Source: Brevinema_A sp051647245 | Lineage (GTDB): Bacteria; Spirochaetota; Brevinematia; Brevinematales; Brevinemataceae | Assembly (NCBI GenBank): GCA_051647245.1 | Contig: JBOFDS010000012.1 | Location: 186,001 to 250,000 of the forward strand | Reading direction: 5' to 3' | DNA length: 64,000 nucleotides | In this document: piece after piece, positions 26,770 to 34,366 of the stretch | Layout: each line of letters opens with the position of its first letter | How positions within the stretch are numbered: position 1 is the stretch's first letter | The notes under the pieces: model-generated | What the model saw: only the letters and a program-made list of their open reading frames with translations | What the model was told of the DNA's origin: nothing | Database searches by the model: none | Made by a program: the position numbers and the translations under genes

Positions 26770-27531
26770 CTAAATAGTGATTAAGGGCGTGAAGGTGTGT
26801 TTATTACTAATTTTATAAGAAACATCCGGAATACAGTGAGCTAAATCTTGATCGATCATTCTTTCGACATGATTCACACAATTTGTATTCTCACTAATAT
26901 GTAAAAACATTACATGCTTTGTGTTTTCACCAGCGGTGTCTCGAACAAATCTAGCTGCCTCATGATTGGATAGATGACCACTTCCGCTTGTAATACGATC
27001 TTTAAGATACTGAGGATATTTTGAGGTTCGGAGCATTGCCAGTTCGTAGTTTGCTTCGATGCCAATAAAATCACTATTCTCTGCCTTTGCAAGAATTTGA
27101 TCGCTATAAGAACCAATATCAGAAGCATAAAAAACTTTCTTGCCACCAGCATGAAAAACAAATCCCAAACACATCTCAGCATCGTGTAGTACTTCAAAAG
27201 TATCCACATCTAAAGCCCCAAAATTAAGATGATCCCCAGCTTTAATGATATGAATATCTCTCAAGCTTAAACCCGATTTATTATAAGATTCTTGAGTCAT
27301 ATACACAGGAAGGTGATAGTGATGCGCAATACGGCGAAGATGACGAATATGATCGTCATGTTCATGAGTTACCAAAATCCCTCTGATTTTATGAGAGTTA
27401 AGTTCTAATTGAGCAAGTGTTGCCTCTGTTTTAGGTAATGAAAGTCCTGCATCAATCAATAATGCATCATCTCCTTGTTCAATATAAAAAGCATTTGCCT
27501 TACTGCCACTAATTAAAGATGCACACCTCAT
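26770..27531 (-). CDS. MBL-fold hydrolase, YycJ/WalJ family
   Basis: 253-residue metallo-beta-lactamase-fold protein. The start 'CASLISGSKANAFYI' and 'LLIDAGLSL', then the metal motif 'VTHEHDDHIRHL', 'YASDIGSY', 'EANYELAMLRTSKYP' and 'GHLSNHEAARF' match the YycJ/WalJ group. Family members are proposed nucleases with roles in DNA repair and cell-wall-linked phenotypes; the exact substrate is unsettled. A GGAGG site precedes the ATG. First gene of a two-gene operon with queH. Confidence 0.9.
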   Translation of the reverse strand: MRCASLISGSKANAFYIEQGDDALLIDAGLSLPKTEATLAQLELNSHKIRGILVTHEHDDHIRHLRRIAHHYHLPVYMTQESYNKSGLSLRDIHIIKAGDHLNFGALDVDTFEVLHDAEMCLGFVFHAGGKKVFYASDIGSYSDQILAKAENSDFIGIEANYELAMLRTSKYPQYLKDRITSGSGHLSNHEAARFVRDTAGENTKHVMFLHISENTNCVNHVERMIDQDLAHCIPDVSYKISNKHTFTPLITI

Positions 27532-27554
27532 AGAACCTCCAAATTATGAATTAA

Positions 27555-27583
27555 ATTATAGTGGATTTGAAAATATTTTTCAA
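27555..27583 (-). promoter_or_regulatory. Promoter of MBL hydrolase-queH
   Basis: Reading leftward: TTGAAA, 17-base spacer, perfect TATAAT (plus-strand ATTATA at 27555-27560), 24 bases from the ATG. Confidence 0.75.
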
Positions 27584-27645
27584 GGTTTTCAATAACTTTC
27601 TCCGAAGATAAGATAAGAAAAAATAAATATTTCTCATATTAAGTC

Positions 27646-27674
27646 TTGAAACTTTTCTAAAAAATAGGTAAAAT
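27646..27674 (+). promoter_or_regulatory. Promoter of the 27708 operon
   Basis: TTGAAA at 27646-27651, 17-base spacer, TAAAAT at 27669-27674. Confidence 0.65.
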
Positions 27675-27707
27675 ATAAAATATACCCTTTAAAAGGATCC
27701 CTAAACC

Positions 27708-28817
27708 ATGGTAATTAAATATCTTGAGATTCTAGTAAAAAATATTGTCTGGTTGTTATTTGCGTGCTCATATATTGTCTTAGTTTTGACGGCTCTCGGC
27801 TACCCTGTCGATGTCGTAATCATTAACTACCTTAACCTTGTTTTTTTCACATTACCTTGGTATTTGTGGGTGCATCAGATTTTATTTTGTTCGATTGCGA
27901 TGAGGTCGTACCGTCTTCTCAACCCAAAATTTGCTTTCATGTCTGTGCTTGTAGGTACTGTTTTGATGCTATTAATCTTCCCATTGACACAAGTTTCTGT
28001 ACCTGCATTCGAAAAAATCAACCCAAATCGTATCGTGCGTGGTGATAAAACTATCTTCCCATCTCGAGAAGGCACTTTGCTTCTTATTGATGAGGAAGCC
28101 CTCTTCGCGCGGAAAAATTCTAAAGCATTGTGGATAGGTGAGCAAAGTCTTATCGCAAGTCGTGTCTACACGAATGGGATGAATATCCGTATTGGTGATG
28201 TGCGGCATTTTGATGGTACGACATATAGGGAACAGTGGGGTAGTAAGGAGATCTCTCTCTATCAAGCACCTAGAATGTTCAAAAAAGTTCCTGGTACAGA
28301 GAGTTTTTATCTTTGGTTTGATAGTGTGAGACACATGCAACATTTTATTGGTTCTATTTACAAAAATCGTAATTTCAATCTAAAAAGAAACACAGAAACA
28401 CGTGTTTCTATCAACAATCAGAAAGCCTCTTTCTCCAAATTTAAAGCTGAAGCTGCACGACCAATCCCTAAAAGCATCAACAAAAAAAATAAAAAAACAA
28501 GAGTTGTTACTCAAAAATCATTAAAGATTGAAAATTACATCGAGACCTTTATTAGTATTTTCAATTTGATGTTATTTGCGACATTTTTAGGTTTTGCCTC
28601 AGCCTTTCATCAAAATTTATTAAATACCTTATCATTGATAGGTATATCTTCGTTATTTGTCCCTTATAAAATTATTAGCTTAGAGAAGTTTGCTGCATCG
28701 ATCAAGGTACCTGTTGTCCCTGAATTATTTATCCTAAGTGTGCTTAGCATTGCTGTGTCTGCACTAATTATAATGAATCGTTCCTATTTGGAGAAAACCT
28801 ATGCAAAAAATCGGTAA
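27708..28817 (+). CDS. Membrane protein with LptF/LptG-like layout
   Basis: 369 residues: three hydrophobic helices in the first ~100 residues, a soluble beta-rich-looking domain (about 105-275), then three helices (about 280-360). This 3 + domain + 3 topology is that of the LPS-export permeases LptF and LptG. Their C-terminal sequence motifs are not obvious to me, so the assignment is by topology only. The next gene overlaps it by 17 bases and has a similar but reduced layout, matching the common lptF-lptG pairing. A basic stretch ('KSINKKNKKTRVVTQK') precedes helix 4. AAAGGA ribosome site. Confidence 0.6.
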   Translation: MVIKYLEILVKNIVWLLFACSYIVLVLTALGYPVDVVIINYLNLVFFTLPWYLWVHQILFCSIAMRSYRLLNPKFAFMSVLVGTVLMLLIFPLTQVSVPAFEKINPNRIVRGDKTIFPSREGTLLLIDEEALFARKNSKALWIGEQSLIASRVYTNGMNIRIGDVRHFDGTTYREQWGSKEISLYQAPRMFKKVPGTESFYLWFDSVRHMQHFIGSIYKNRNFNLKRNTETRVSINNQKASFSKFKAEAARPIPKSINKKNKKTRVVTQKSLKIENYIETFISIFNLMLFATFLGFASAFHQNLLNTLSLIGISSLFVPYKIISLEKFAASIKVPVVPELFILSVLSIAVSALIIMNRSYLEKTYAKNR

Positions 28818-29667
28818 TGCCTTATTTCTTTTGTTTTTTAGTTTCTCTGTATTTTTTGTCTACACCTACCTCCAAACACCAAACTTAGAACTTGTACGAA
28901 GCTCAACCGCATATTATTTCTTTCCTATTGCAGGGGCATCGCTTTTTATTAGCCTAATTACTTTCTCTCGTACAAAGAGCTCCTTATTTTCTTGTCTTAT
29001 TTTCTCAATTGTGGTAGTTGGGATGTATTTTGTTTTAAATACCAATCCTCGTACTTACAAAAATAATCAAAACGCTACCTTTAGTGATTTTCACACTCTC
29101 CCTCAAAAAAAAGGTATTGTTGTTCAAAATAGTGTTAATTGTATTAGTTTTGGAGTAATCGCACGTGCTGATAAAGGTAATTACTTGATCAAAAATGCAT
29201 TTTATCGTAGTAAGCGTATTGGTGATGAAGGGGTTTCTTTCTTTGCACCGACTGCAAAAATAATAAATAATCAATTAACCCTTTATAATACGTATATTTT
29301 AACCGAAAACAAGATAACGAATCCTAAAAAAAATTTTGAAACTTCGATTTCTTTTGATAGTGATGTGTTATTTGAGCTATGGAATGAGACAGATCGTATC
29401 AATGTAAGTAAAGCTTTGCCTTATCTAAATTCTTTAGTTGCTTTCCGTAAGGTGATTTTCTTATCTTTGGGAGAATATTTGGCAGGATTTTTCATGCTTC
29501 TATTTTTGGCAAGCATAGGTCTGACTTTTCAAAACACTGCAGTTTTTCATTACAAAAACGCTCTTGGAATCGCTGCAAGCTACAGCATAGGCTACATTCT
29601 TGCGTCTATGATGCTATTTTATGGATCACTTTTGGTTCAAAGTTTTGTCAATTTAAATATTATTTAG
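28801..29667 (+). CDS. Membrane protein, partner of the preceding gene
   Basis: 288 residues: three N-terminal hydrophobic segments (about 6-25, 38-58, 62-80), a central soluble domain (about 85-210) and at least two C-terminal helices (about 220-285). Topologically like a small LptG-type permease, but not recognisable by motif. It starts 17 bases inside the preceding gene, which implies tight translational coupling and probably a heteromeric complex. The phosphohexomutase gene follows after 18 bases. Confidence 0.6.
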   Translation: MQKIGNALFLLFFSFSVFFVYTYLQTPNLELVRSSTAYYFFPIAGASLFISLITFSRTKSSLFSCLIFSIVVVGMYFVLNTNPRTYKNNQNATFSDFHTLPQKKGIVVQNSVNCISFGVIARADKGNYLIKNAFYRSKRIGDEGVSFFAPTAKIINNQLTLYNTYILTENKITNPKKNFETSISFDSDVLFELWNETDRINVSKALPYLNSLVAFRKVIFLSLGEYLAGFFMLLFLASIGLTFQNTAVFHYKNALGIAASYSIGYILASMMLFYGSLLVQSFVNLNII

Positions 29668-29685
29668 ACATCTTGGAGAATTAAC

Positions 29686-31371
29686 ATGGATAACAAAATT
29701 TTAGAGAGAGCTCAAGAATGGCTTTCTGATGAATACGATGCAGCAACTCGTAAAGAAATTCAAGACCTCATCGATGATAATAACGAAACTGAATTAATTG
29801 ACCGTTTTTGGACAAATTTAGAATTTGGTACGGGTGGACTTAGAGGTATTCGTGGTGCCGGTCAAAATCGCATGAATATCTACAATATTAAAAAAGTTAC
29901 TCAAGGGTTTGCAAATTATCTCAAAAAAACTGGTACAGGACATAAAGGTGTTGCTATTGGTAGAGATTCACGTATTTTTTCCTTGGAATTTGCTCAAGCT
30001 GCAGCAGCTGTTCTTATTGCAAATAAAATTCCCGTATATTTTTTCAAAGATCTTTGTCCAACTCCCGTTCTATCCTACTCAATTCCAAAATTTGGTGCAC
30101 AAGCTGGTATCATGAATACTGCTTCCCACAACCCAAAAGAATACAATGGTTATAAAGTATTTTGGGATAATGGTGGTCAACTTACCCCTCCTCATGACAC
30201 AAACGTGATAGATGAAGTTGAAAAGATCTCTTCTATAAAGGAAGTTAAAGACATGGAGTTTGGAGAAGCTGAAAATTCTTCTCTTTTCCAATATTGTGAT
30301 GAAATCATCGACCAATACATTAAAGACTCAAAATCACTATCCAAACACGAAGAAATTTGTCAGAATACAGACCTCAAAATCTTATATTCACCACTGCATG
30401 GCTGCGGGTATCAAATCACTCCAAAGCTTTTTGATGCATTTGGTTTCAAAAACCATTTTTTACTGGAAGCTCAAGCTACTCCAGATGGAAACTTCCCATC
30501 TGCGTCCTACCCTAACCCTGAAGATCCTCAGGCAATGAGTGCTGGACGAGACGAAGCTCAAAGAATTAATGCAGATATTTTTATTGCTACAGATCCAGAT
30601 GCTGATCGTGTTGGGGTTTGTTATAAAACCTCAACAGGTGAATATGAATTTCTTAATGGAAATCAGATTGGGATTTTACTGAGTTACTATCTTTTAAATC
30701 ATGATATTCCAAAAAATTCTTTTGTTGTGAGTACTATTGTTTCAACACCTTTGATTAGAAAAATGGTTGAAGAATCTGGCTATGAGTACAAAGAAGTCCT
30801 AACAGGATTCAAATGGGTCTCACATGCTCAAGCAGAACTCGTCAGCAAAGGTAAGTTTTTCTTACTTGGTTTTGAAGAAAGTCACGGATATAACATCAAT
30901 AATCAAATTCATGACAAAGACGGTGTTTCAATTTCTGTATTTTTTGCAGAGTTGACTGCTTTTTACAAAGCTCAAGGCAAATTTCTTGATCAAGTTTTGT
31001 TTGAAATTGCAAAAACATACGGCTATTATAAAGAATCCCAAATCTCTGTTACTTTGCCTGGTGCTGAGGGTGTTACAAAAATCAAAGAAATGATGGATGG
31101 ATTCCGTAAAAACCCACCAAATCATATTGGTTCTTTTGAAGTGCTTCGTACAACAGATTACTTAGCAGAAGGAACCGGATTGCCAAAATCCAATGTGTTT
31201 GCCATGTGGTTATCTGATAATATAAGAGTTATCGCAAGACCATCAGGAACTGAACCTAAAATTAAATTTTATTTCTCAAACTTTGGTTCTATTGGCTGCG
31301 AAGGGTGCATTAAACCTTTGGACGCTTTACACGATCAGATTAAACAAGAATTTTTATCTTACATAAAATAA
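29686..31371 (+). CDS. Phosphoglucomutase/phosphomannomutase family enzyme
   Basis: Interconverts hexose 1- and 6-phosphates through a phosphoserine. All four landmarks of the alpha-D-phosphohexomutase fold are present: catalytic 'TASHNPKEYNGYK', Mg loop 'ATDPDADRVGV', sugar loop 'LGFEESHGYN' and phosphate-binding 'ARPSGTEPKIKFY'. The N-terminal 'WTNLEFGTGGLRGIRGAGQN' and the 561-residue length place it with the longer PgcA/PGM2-like bacterial enzymes. It supplies glucose-1-phosphate, the substrate of GlgC (46880). It is the third gene of the operon starting at 27708. Confidence 0.94.
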   Translation: MDNKILERAQEWLSDEYDAATRKEIQDLIDDNNETELIDRFWTNLEFGTGGLRGIRGAGQNRMNIYNIKKVTQGFANYLKKTGTGHKGVAIGRDSRIFSLEFAQAAAAVLIANKIPVYFFKDLCPTPVLSYSIPKFGAQAGIMNTASHNPKEYNGYKVFWDNGGQLTPPHDTNVIDEVEKISSIKEVKDMEFGEAENSSLFQYCDEIIDQYIKDSKSLSKHEEICQNTDLKILYSPLHGCGYQITPKLFDAFGFKNHFLLEAQATPDGNFPSASYPNPEDPQAMSAGRDEAQRINADIFIATDPDADRVGVCYKTSTGEYEFLNGNQIGILLSYYLLNHDIPKNSFVVSTIVSTPLIRKMVEESGYEYKEVLTGFKWVSHAQAELVSKGKFFLLGFEESHGYNINNQIHDKDGVSISVFFAELTAFYKAQGKFLDQVLFEIAKTYGYYKESQISVTLPGAEGVTKIKEMMDGFRKNPPNHIGSFEVLRTTDYLAEGTGLPKSNVFAMWLSDNIRVIARPSGTEPKIKFYFSNFGSIGCEGCIKPLDALHDQIKQEFLSYIK

Positions 31372-31401
31372 AGTAAGTATAGAAAAGATTTGAAAATCTT
31401 G

Positions 31402-31430
31402 TTAGACAAAAATAAAAAATATGATACAAT
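31402..31430 (+). promoter_or_regulatory. Promoter of chemotaxis operon
   Basis: TTAGAC at 31402-31407, 17-base spacer, TACAAT at 31425-31430 with extended TGA. It stands 33 bases before the first gene. Confidence 0.6.
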
Positions 31431-31463
31431 ATTACTATAGTATTGTTATTGAGAGAATTTTCC

Positions 31464-32321
31464 ATGGAATTATTTATCAACGACGTTGCCATCGATATTA
31501 CACCTAACCCTACTGATACAATTCAAACAATGATCAACGCTATCTCCAAAGAGTTAGAGGAAGGCTTAATTATTGCCTCTATGGATATTGATGGAGAATT
31601 TGCAGCCATTGACGACCCTGCTATTTTAGCACGTTCTATCAGTTCTATTAAAAGAGTGGATTTGATTGTTGCTACAAATATCGAAATTGGATTATCTTTA
31701 CTCCTCAATGGAAAAGAATTTATTGATTTTAGTATAAAAGAGCTTGAAAATGGTTCTGTCATCAAAAAAAATGAGATGGTAGAAAGTTTTCGTTGGATCA
31801 TCGAGAGCATGGAAGCACTTCGCTTGTCACTACCTTTTCCTCCAACAGAGCTATCCATCATTAAAGCTATTGTAAATAGTATTCTTGTAGAATTGGATGA
31901 AGAAGAAATTTCTTTCAAAATAATGTCCGAAATTTCAACCCTCCTCAAACAAGTATCAGGTCATATCGAATCACTCTCTCAAAAACTTCAAAGTTCTACA
32001 AATTTGTCCAACAAAGAAGCTACTCTTCATAAACTTGAAGAGATCCAAAGCCTCTTACCAGATATCGCAACAAATTTCCAGACAGGGAATGATCTTAAAG
32101 CAATTCAAGATCTCTGTTTAGTGATTGACGCAATAGAAATGTTTACAAGACTCGCTGCATCCGAATCCGATGATGCAAATTTAGAAGGGCACGCTATTGA
32201 TCTTAAAGACCTCTCCACACAAATGCTTAACGCCTTCGAAAATAAAGATTTTGTCTTAATTTCTGATCTTCTTGAGTATGATCTCAGTGACAAAATCGAT
32301 GATATTATTGAAAATAATTAA
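31464..32321 (+). CDS. Unknown first gene of chemotaxis operon
   Basis: 285 residues counted from the ATG at 31464, preceded by GAGAG; the longer frame would start with TTG at 31443. Acidic and mostly helical, without signal peptide or membrane segment. The N-terminal 65 residues ('ELFINDVAIDITPNPTDTI') look like a small beta-alpha domain, and the rest is helical ('QKLQSSTNLSNKEATLHKLE'). I do not recognise a family. It lies 24 bases before cheR behind the operon's only clear promoter, so a role in chemotaxis or motility is a reasonable inference. Confidence 0.75.
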   Translation: MELFINDVAIDITPNPTDTIQTMINAISKELEEGLIIASMDIDGEFAAIDDPAILARSISSIKRVDLIVATNIEIGLSLLLNGKEFIDFSIKELENGSVIKKNEMVESFRWIIESMEALRLSLPFPPTELSIIKAIVNSILVELDEEEISFKIMSEISTLLKQVSGHIESLSQKLQSSTNLSNKEATLHKLEEIQSLLPDIATNFQTGNDLKAIQDLCLVIDAIEMFTRLAASESDDANLEGHAIDLKDLSTQMLNAFENKDFVLISDLLEYDLSDKIDDIIENN

Positions 32322-32345
32322 AAAAAATAAGGTTTTGGGTTAAAA

Positions 32346-33182
32346 ATGGTTTTAAAGTCGAGTCAAAGCACTCTTTCTACACTAGCAGCAATGATCCAGC
32401 AAGAATCTGGTATCTTTTTTCCTCACGAGCATTTAAAAGTACTTGATCAGCGTGTTGCTTCAGCAATCAAAGAAAAAAATTGTACAGAAGAACAGTTAGT
32501 GATGCGTCTACAAAATGATCATCAAGAATTTTTAGAATTTATTGGTCATGTAACAACCAATCATACTTTTTTCTTTAGAAGTATGGATCAATTTGTCGCT
32601 TTAGAGAATGTTATTCTACCTGAACTTGTTGTTAAAAACAAAGCTACTCGGCATATCAGTCTTTGGAGTGCTGCATGTTCAACTGGCGAAGAAGCATATA
32701 CTCTTGCAATGTGTGTTAGTGAATTTTTTAAACGAAATCATCTCTATAATTGGACGTTTAATATTGTTGCAAGTGACATCACAGAGGATGCCCTCAAAAC
32801 TGCAAAAATCGGTCGTTATAAATACAACGACCTCAAATATATTCCTATTCAATATCAGTATTTATTGGATGTTGTTGAAAATCCTAATGATTTGTCTGGT
32901 TTTTCTAATTATATTGAGATGTCTGATGAATTAAAAAATAAAATCCATTTTGAATTTCATAATTTGATCAAGCCAAAGATTATGCCATCTGTTGATATTG
33001 TTTTTTGTAGAAATGTTCTTATTTATTTCAATATCAAAACACAAGAACAAGTGATTTCTCATCTAACCCGCATCCTAAAACCAAACCGATACCTATTTAT
33101 TAGTCCGACAGAAAGTTTGAGTGGATTAGATACTGCTCTCACCTCTCGTGTACTACCAAGATGTATCTTCTACGAAAATTAA
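32346..33182 (+). CDS. cheR: CheR, chemoreceptor methyltransferase
   Basis: SAM-dependent glutamyl methyltransferase that adapts chemoreceptors, acting at the inner membrane. 278 residues with an N-terminal helical domain and a Rossmann-like catalytic domain: 'SLWSAACSTGEEAYTLAM' (motif I), 'ASDITEDALKTAKIGRY' and 'FCRNVLIYFN'. The usual TxNETxFFR is 'TTNHTFFFR' here, with His where Glu is normal. Neither receptor in this window ends in an NWxxF-type tether, so tethering would have to occur elsewhere. Confidence 0.95.
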   Translation: MVLKSSQSTLSTLAAMIQQESGIFFPHEHLKVLDQRVASAIKEKNCTEEQLVMRLQNDHQEFLEFIGHVTTNHTFFFRSMDQFVALENVILPELVVKNKATRHISLWSAACSTGEEAYTLAMCVSEFFKRNHLYNWTFNIVASDITEDALKTAKIGRYKYNDLKYIPIQYQYLLDVVENPNDLSGFSNYIEMSDELKNKIHFEFHNLIKPKIMPSVDIVFCRNVLIYFNIKTQEQVISHLTRILKPNRYLFISPTESLSGLDTALTSRVLPRCIFYEN

Positions 33183-33198
33183 TAACTAGAGGACTTTT

Positions 33199-34353
33199 AT
33201 GTTGACAAAACGCACAGGTAAGGTATTAATTATTGATGACTCGATTTTAGTTCGTAATTACCTCACCAAAATGATCACTTTGGCTCCCAATTTAGAGCTA
33301 TGTTCTGCCTCATCATCAGGGCAAAACGGATTTAGACAAATCTTATTATATAAACCAGATATCGTAATCTTAGATCTTGAAATGGAAAACGGCGACGGTC
33401 TTTATGTCCTTAATGAAATTACGCGACAAATTCCTGCCGGAGATCATCCATTTGTGATTATTCACAGTTCTCGTGCCAAACACGGTGATCCTTTATTCAA
33501 AGAAGCGATCCAATTTGGATTTTGTGATTTTATCTTAAAAATTGAAGCCGACCAAGACACCTTGATGCAAAAACTGAAGCAAGCCTTTCTCCCAAAAATC
33601 AATGCAGGTCTTGAAGCTAAAGCTAATCGTTCCTTACTTTACAATAAAAATATTTCCCAAGCCAGCTCTTTTACCCCAAATTCAGGAGAAATCCTACAAA
33701 ATTCATCTGTTCCTGCAGCTGTTGGATTAAATGGCTTGGCGACAGTATTAAATAAAAGAAAATCTTTTAACCCAAATATTATCATCATTGGAGCATCCAC
33801 AGGTGGCCCTCAAGCTGTCCGTGAAATGCTGACTAATTTAAGTAGACCTATCTCTGTACCAATTGTGGTGATCCAGCATATGCCAGAAACCTTTACTTAT
33901 TCCTTTGCTCAGGAGTTGGCTGCTGCAAGTGGGCTCCCTGCCTTTGAACTTAAACATAATATGCGTCTCGAAAATGGAAAAATTTATGTTTTTCCAGGAG
34001 GCCATCATGGAAAAATTAGTATGTTTGGGACATTTTTTGTATACTATGCCGATAAACAAGAATACGCAAATCACCCTTTTAAGCCATCCATCAATCTCGC
34101 TGTCCAAAACCTTCTCGGAGGATATTATGGACATGCACTATATTGTATCTTGAGTGGGATGGGAAAAGACGGCGTCATCGGTGCCCGTCAATTAAAAGAA
34201 AAAAGCTCTCTTATCATCGCACAAGACGAACAATCAAGTGCTGTGTGGGGTATGCCCGGTGGTGTTGTAAAAGAAAATTTAGCCGATATCGTACTTCCTA
34301 TGAACGAATTAAACAAAGGATTGAAATTAATTCTGGATACGTACGGTATTTAA
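33199..34353 (+). CDS. cheB: CheB, receptor methylesterase/deamidase
   Basis: Response regulator-controlled enzyme that removes methyl groups from receptors. The receiver domain (about 7-130) has D13/D14 and the phospho-acceptor D59 ('VILDLEMENGDG'); the usual Lys-Pro is Lys-Ile ('FILKIEAD'). After a linker of about 55 residues, the methylesterase domain carries the triad S200 ('GASTGG'), H227 ('VIQHMPE') and D324 ('SGMGKDG'). 384 residues. It is 16 bases after cheR and 13 bases before cheA. Confidence 0.96.
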   Translation: MLTKRTGKVLIIDDSILVRNYLTKMITLAPNLELCSASSSGQNGFRQILLYKPDIVILDLEMENGDGLYVLNEITRQIPAGDHPFVIIHSSRAKHGDPLFKEAIQFGFCDFILKIEADQDTLMQKLKQAFLPKINAGLEAKANRSLLYNKNISQASSFTPNSGEILQNSSVPAAVGLNGLATVLNKRKSFNPNIIIIGASTGGPQAVREMLTNLSRPISVPIVVIQHMPETFTYSFAQELAAASGLPAFELKHNMRLENGKIYVFPGGHHGKISMFGTFFVYYADKQEYANHPFKPSINLAVQNLLGGYYGHALYCILSGMGKDGVIGARQLKEKSSLIIAQDEQSSAVWGMPGGVVKENLADIVLPMNELNKGLKLILDTYGI

Positions 34354-34366
34354 TAGAGGTGTAATC

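Noticed and set aside
27972..28343. Leftward 123-codon ORF inside the 27708 gene
   Set aside because: Antisense shadow, no ribosome site; the plus-strand gene has a signal-like topology and promoter.
31385..31400. Short inverted repeat after the phosphohexomutase gene as a terminator
   Set aside because: The stem is only about six A/T-rich pairs and no T run follows; it abuts the chemotaxis promoter instead.
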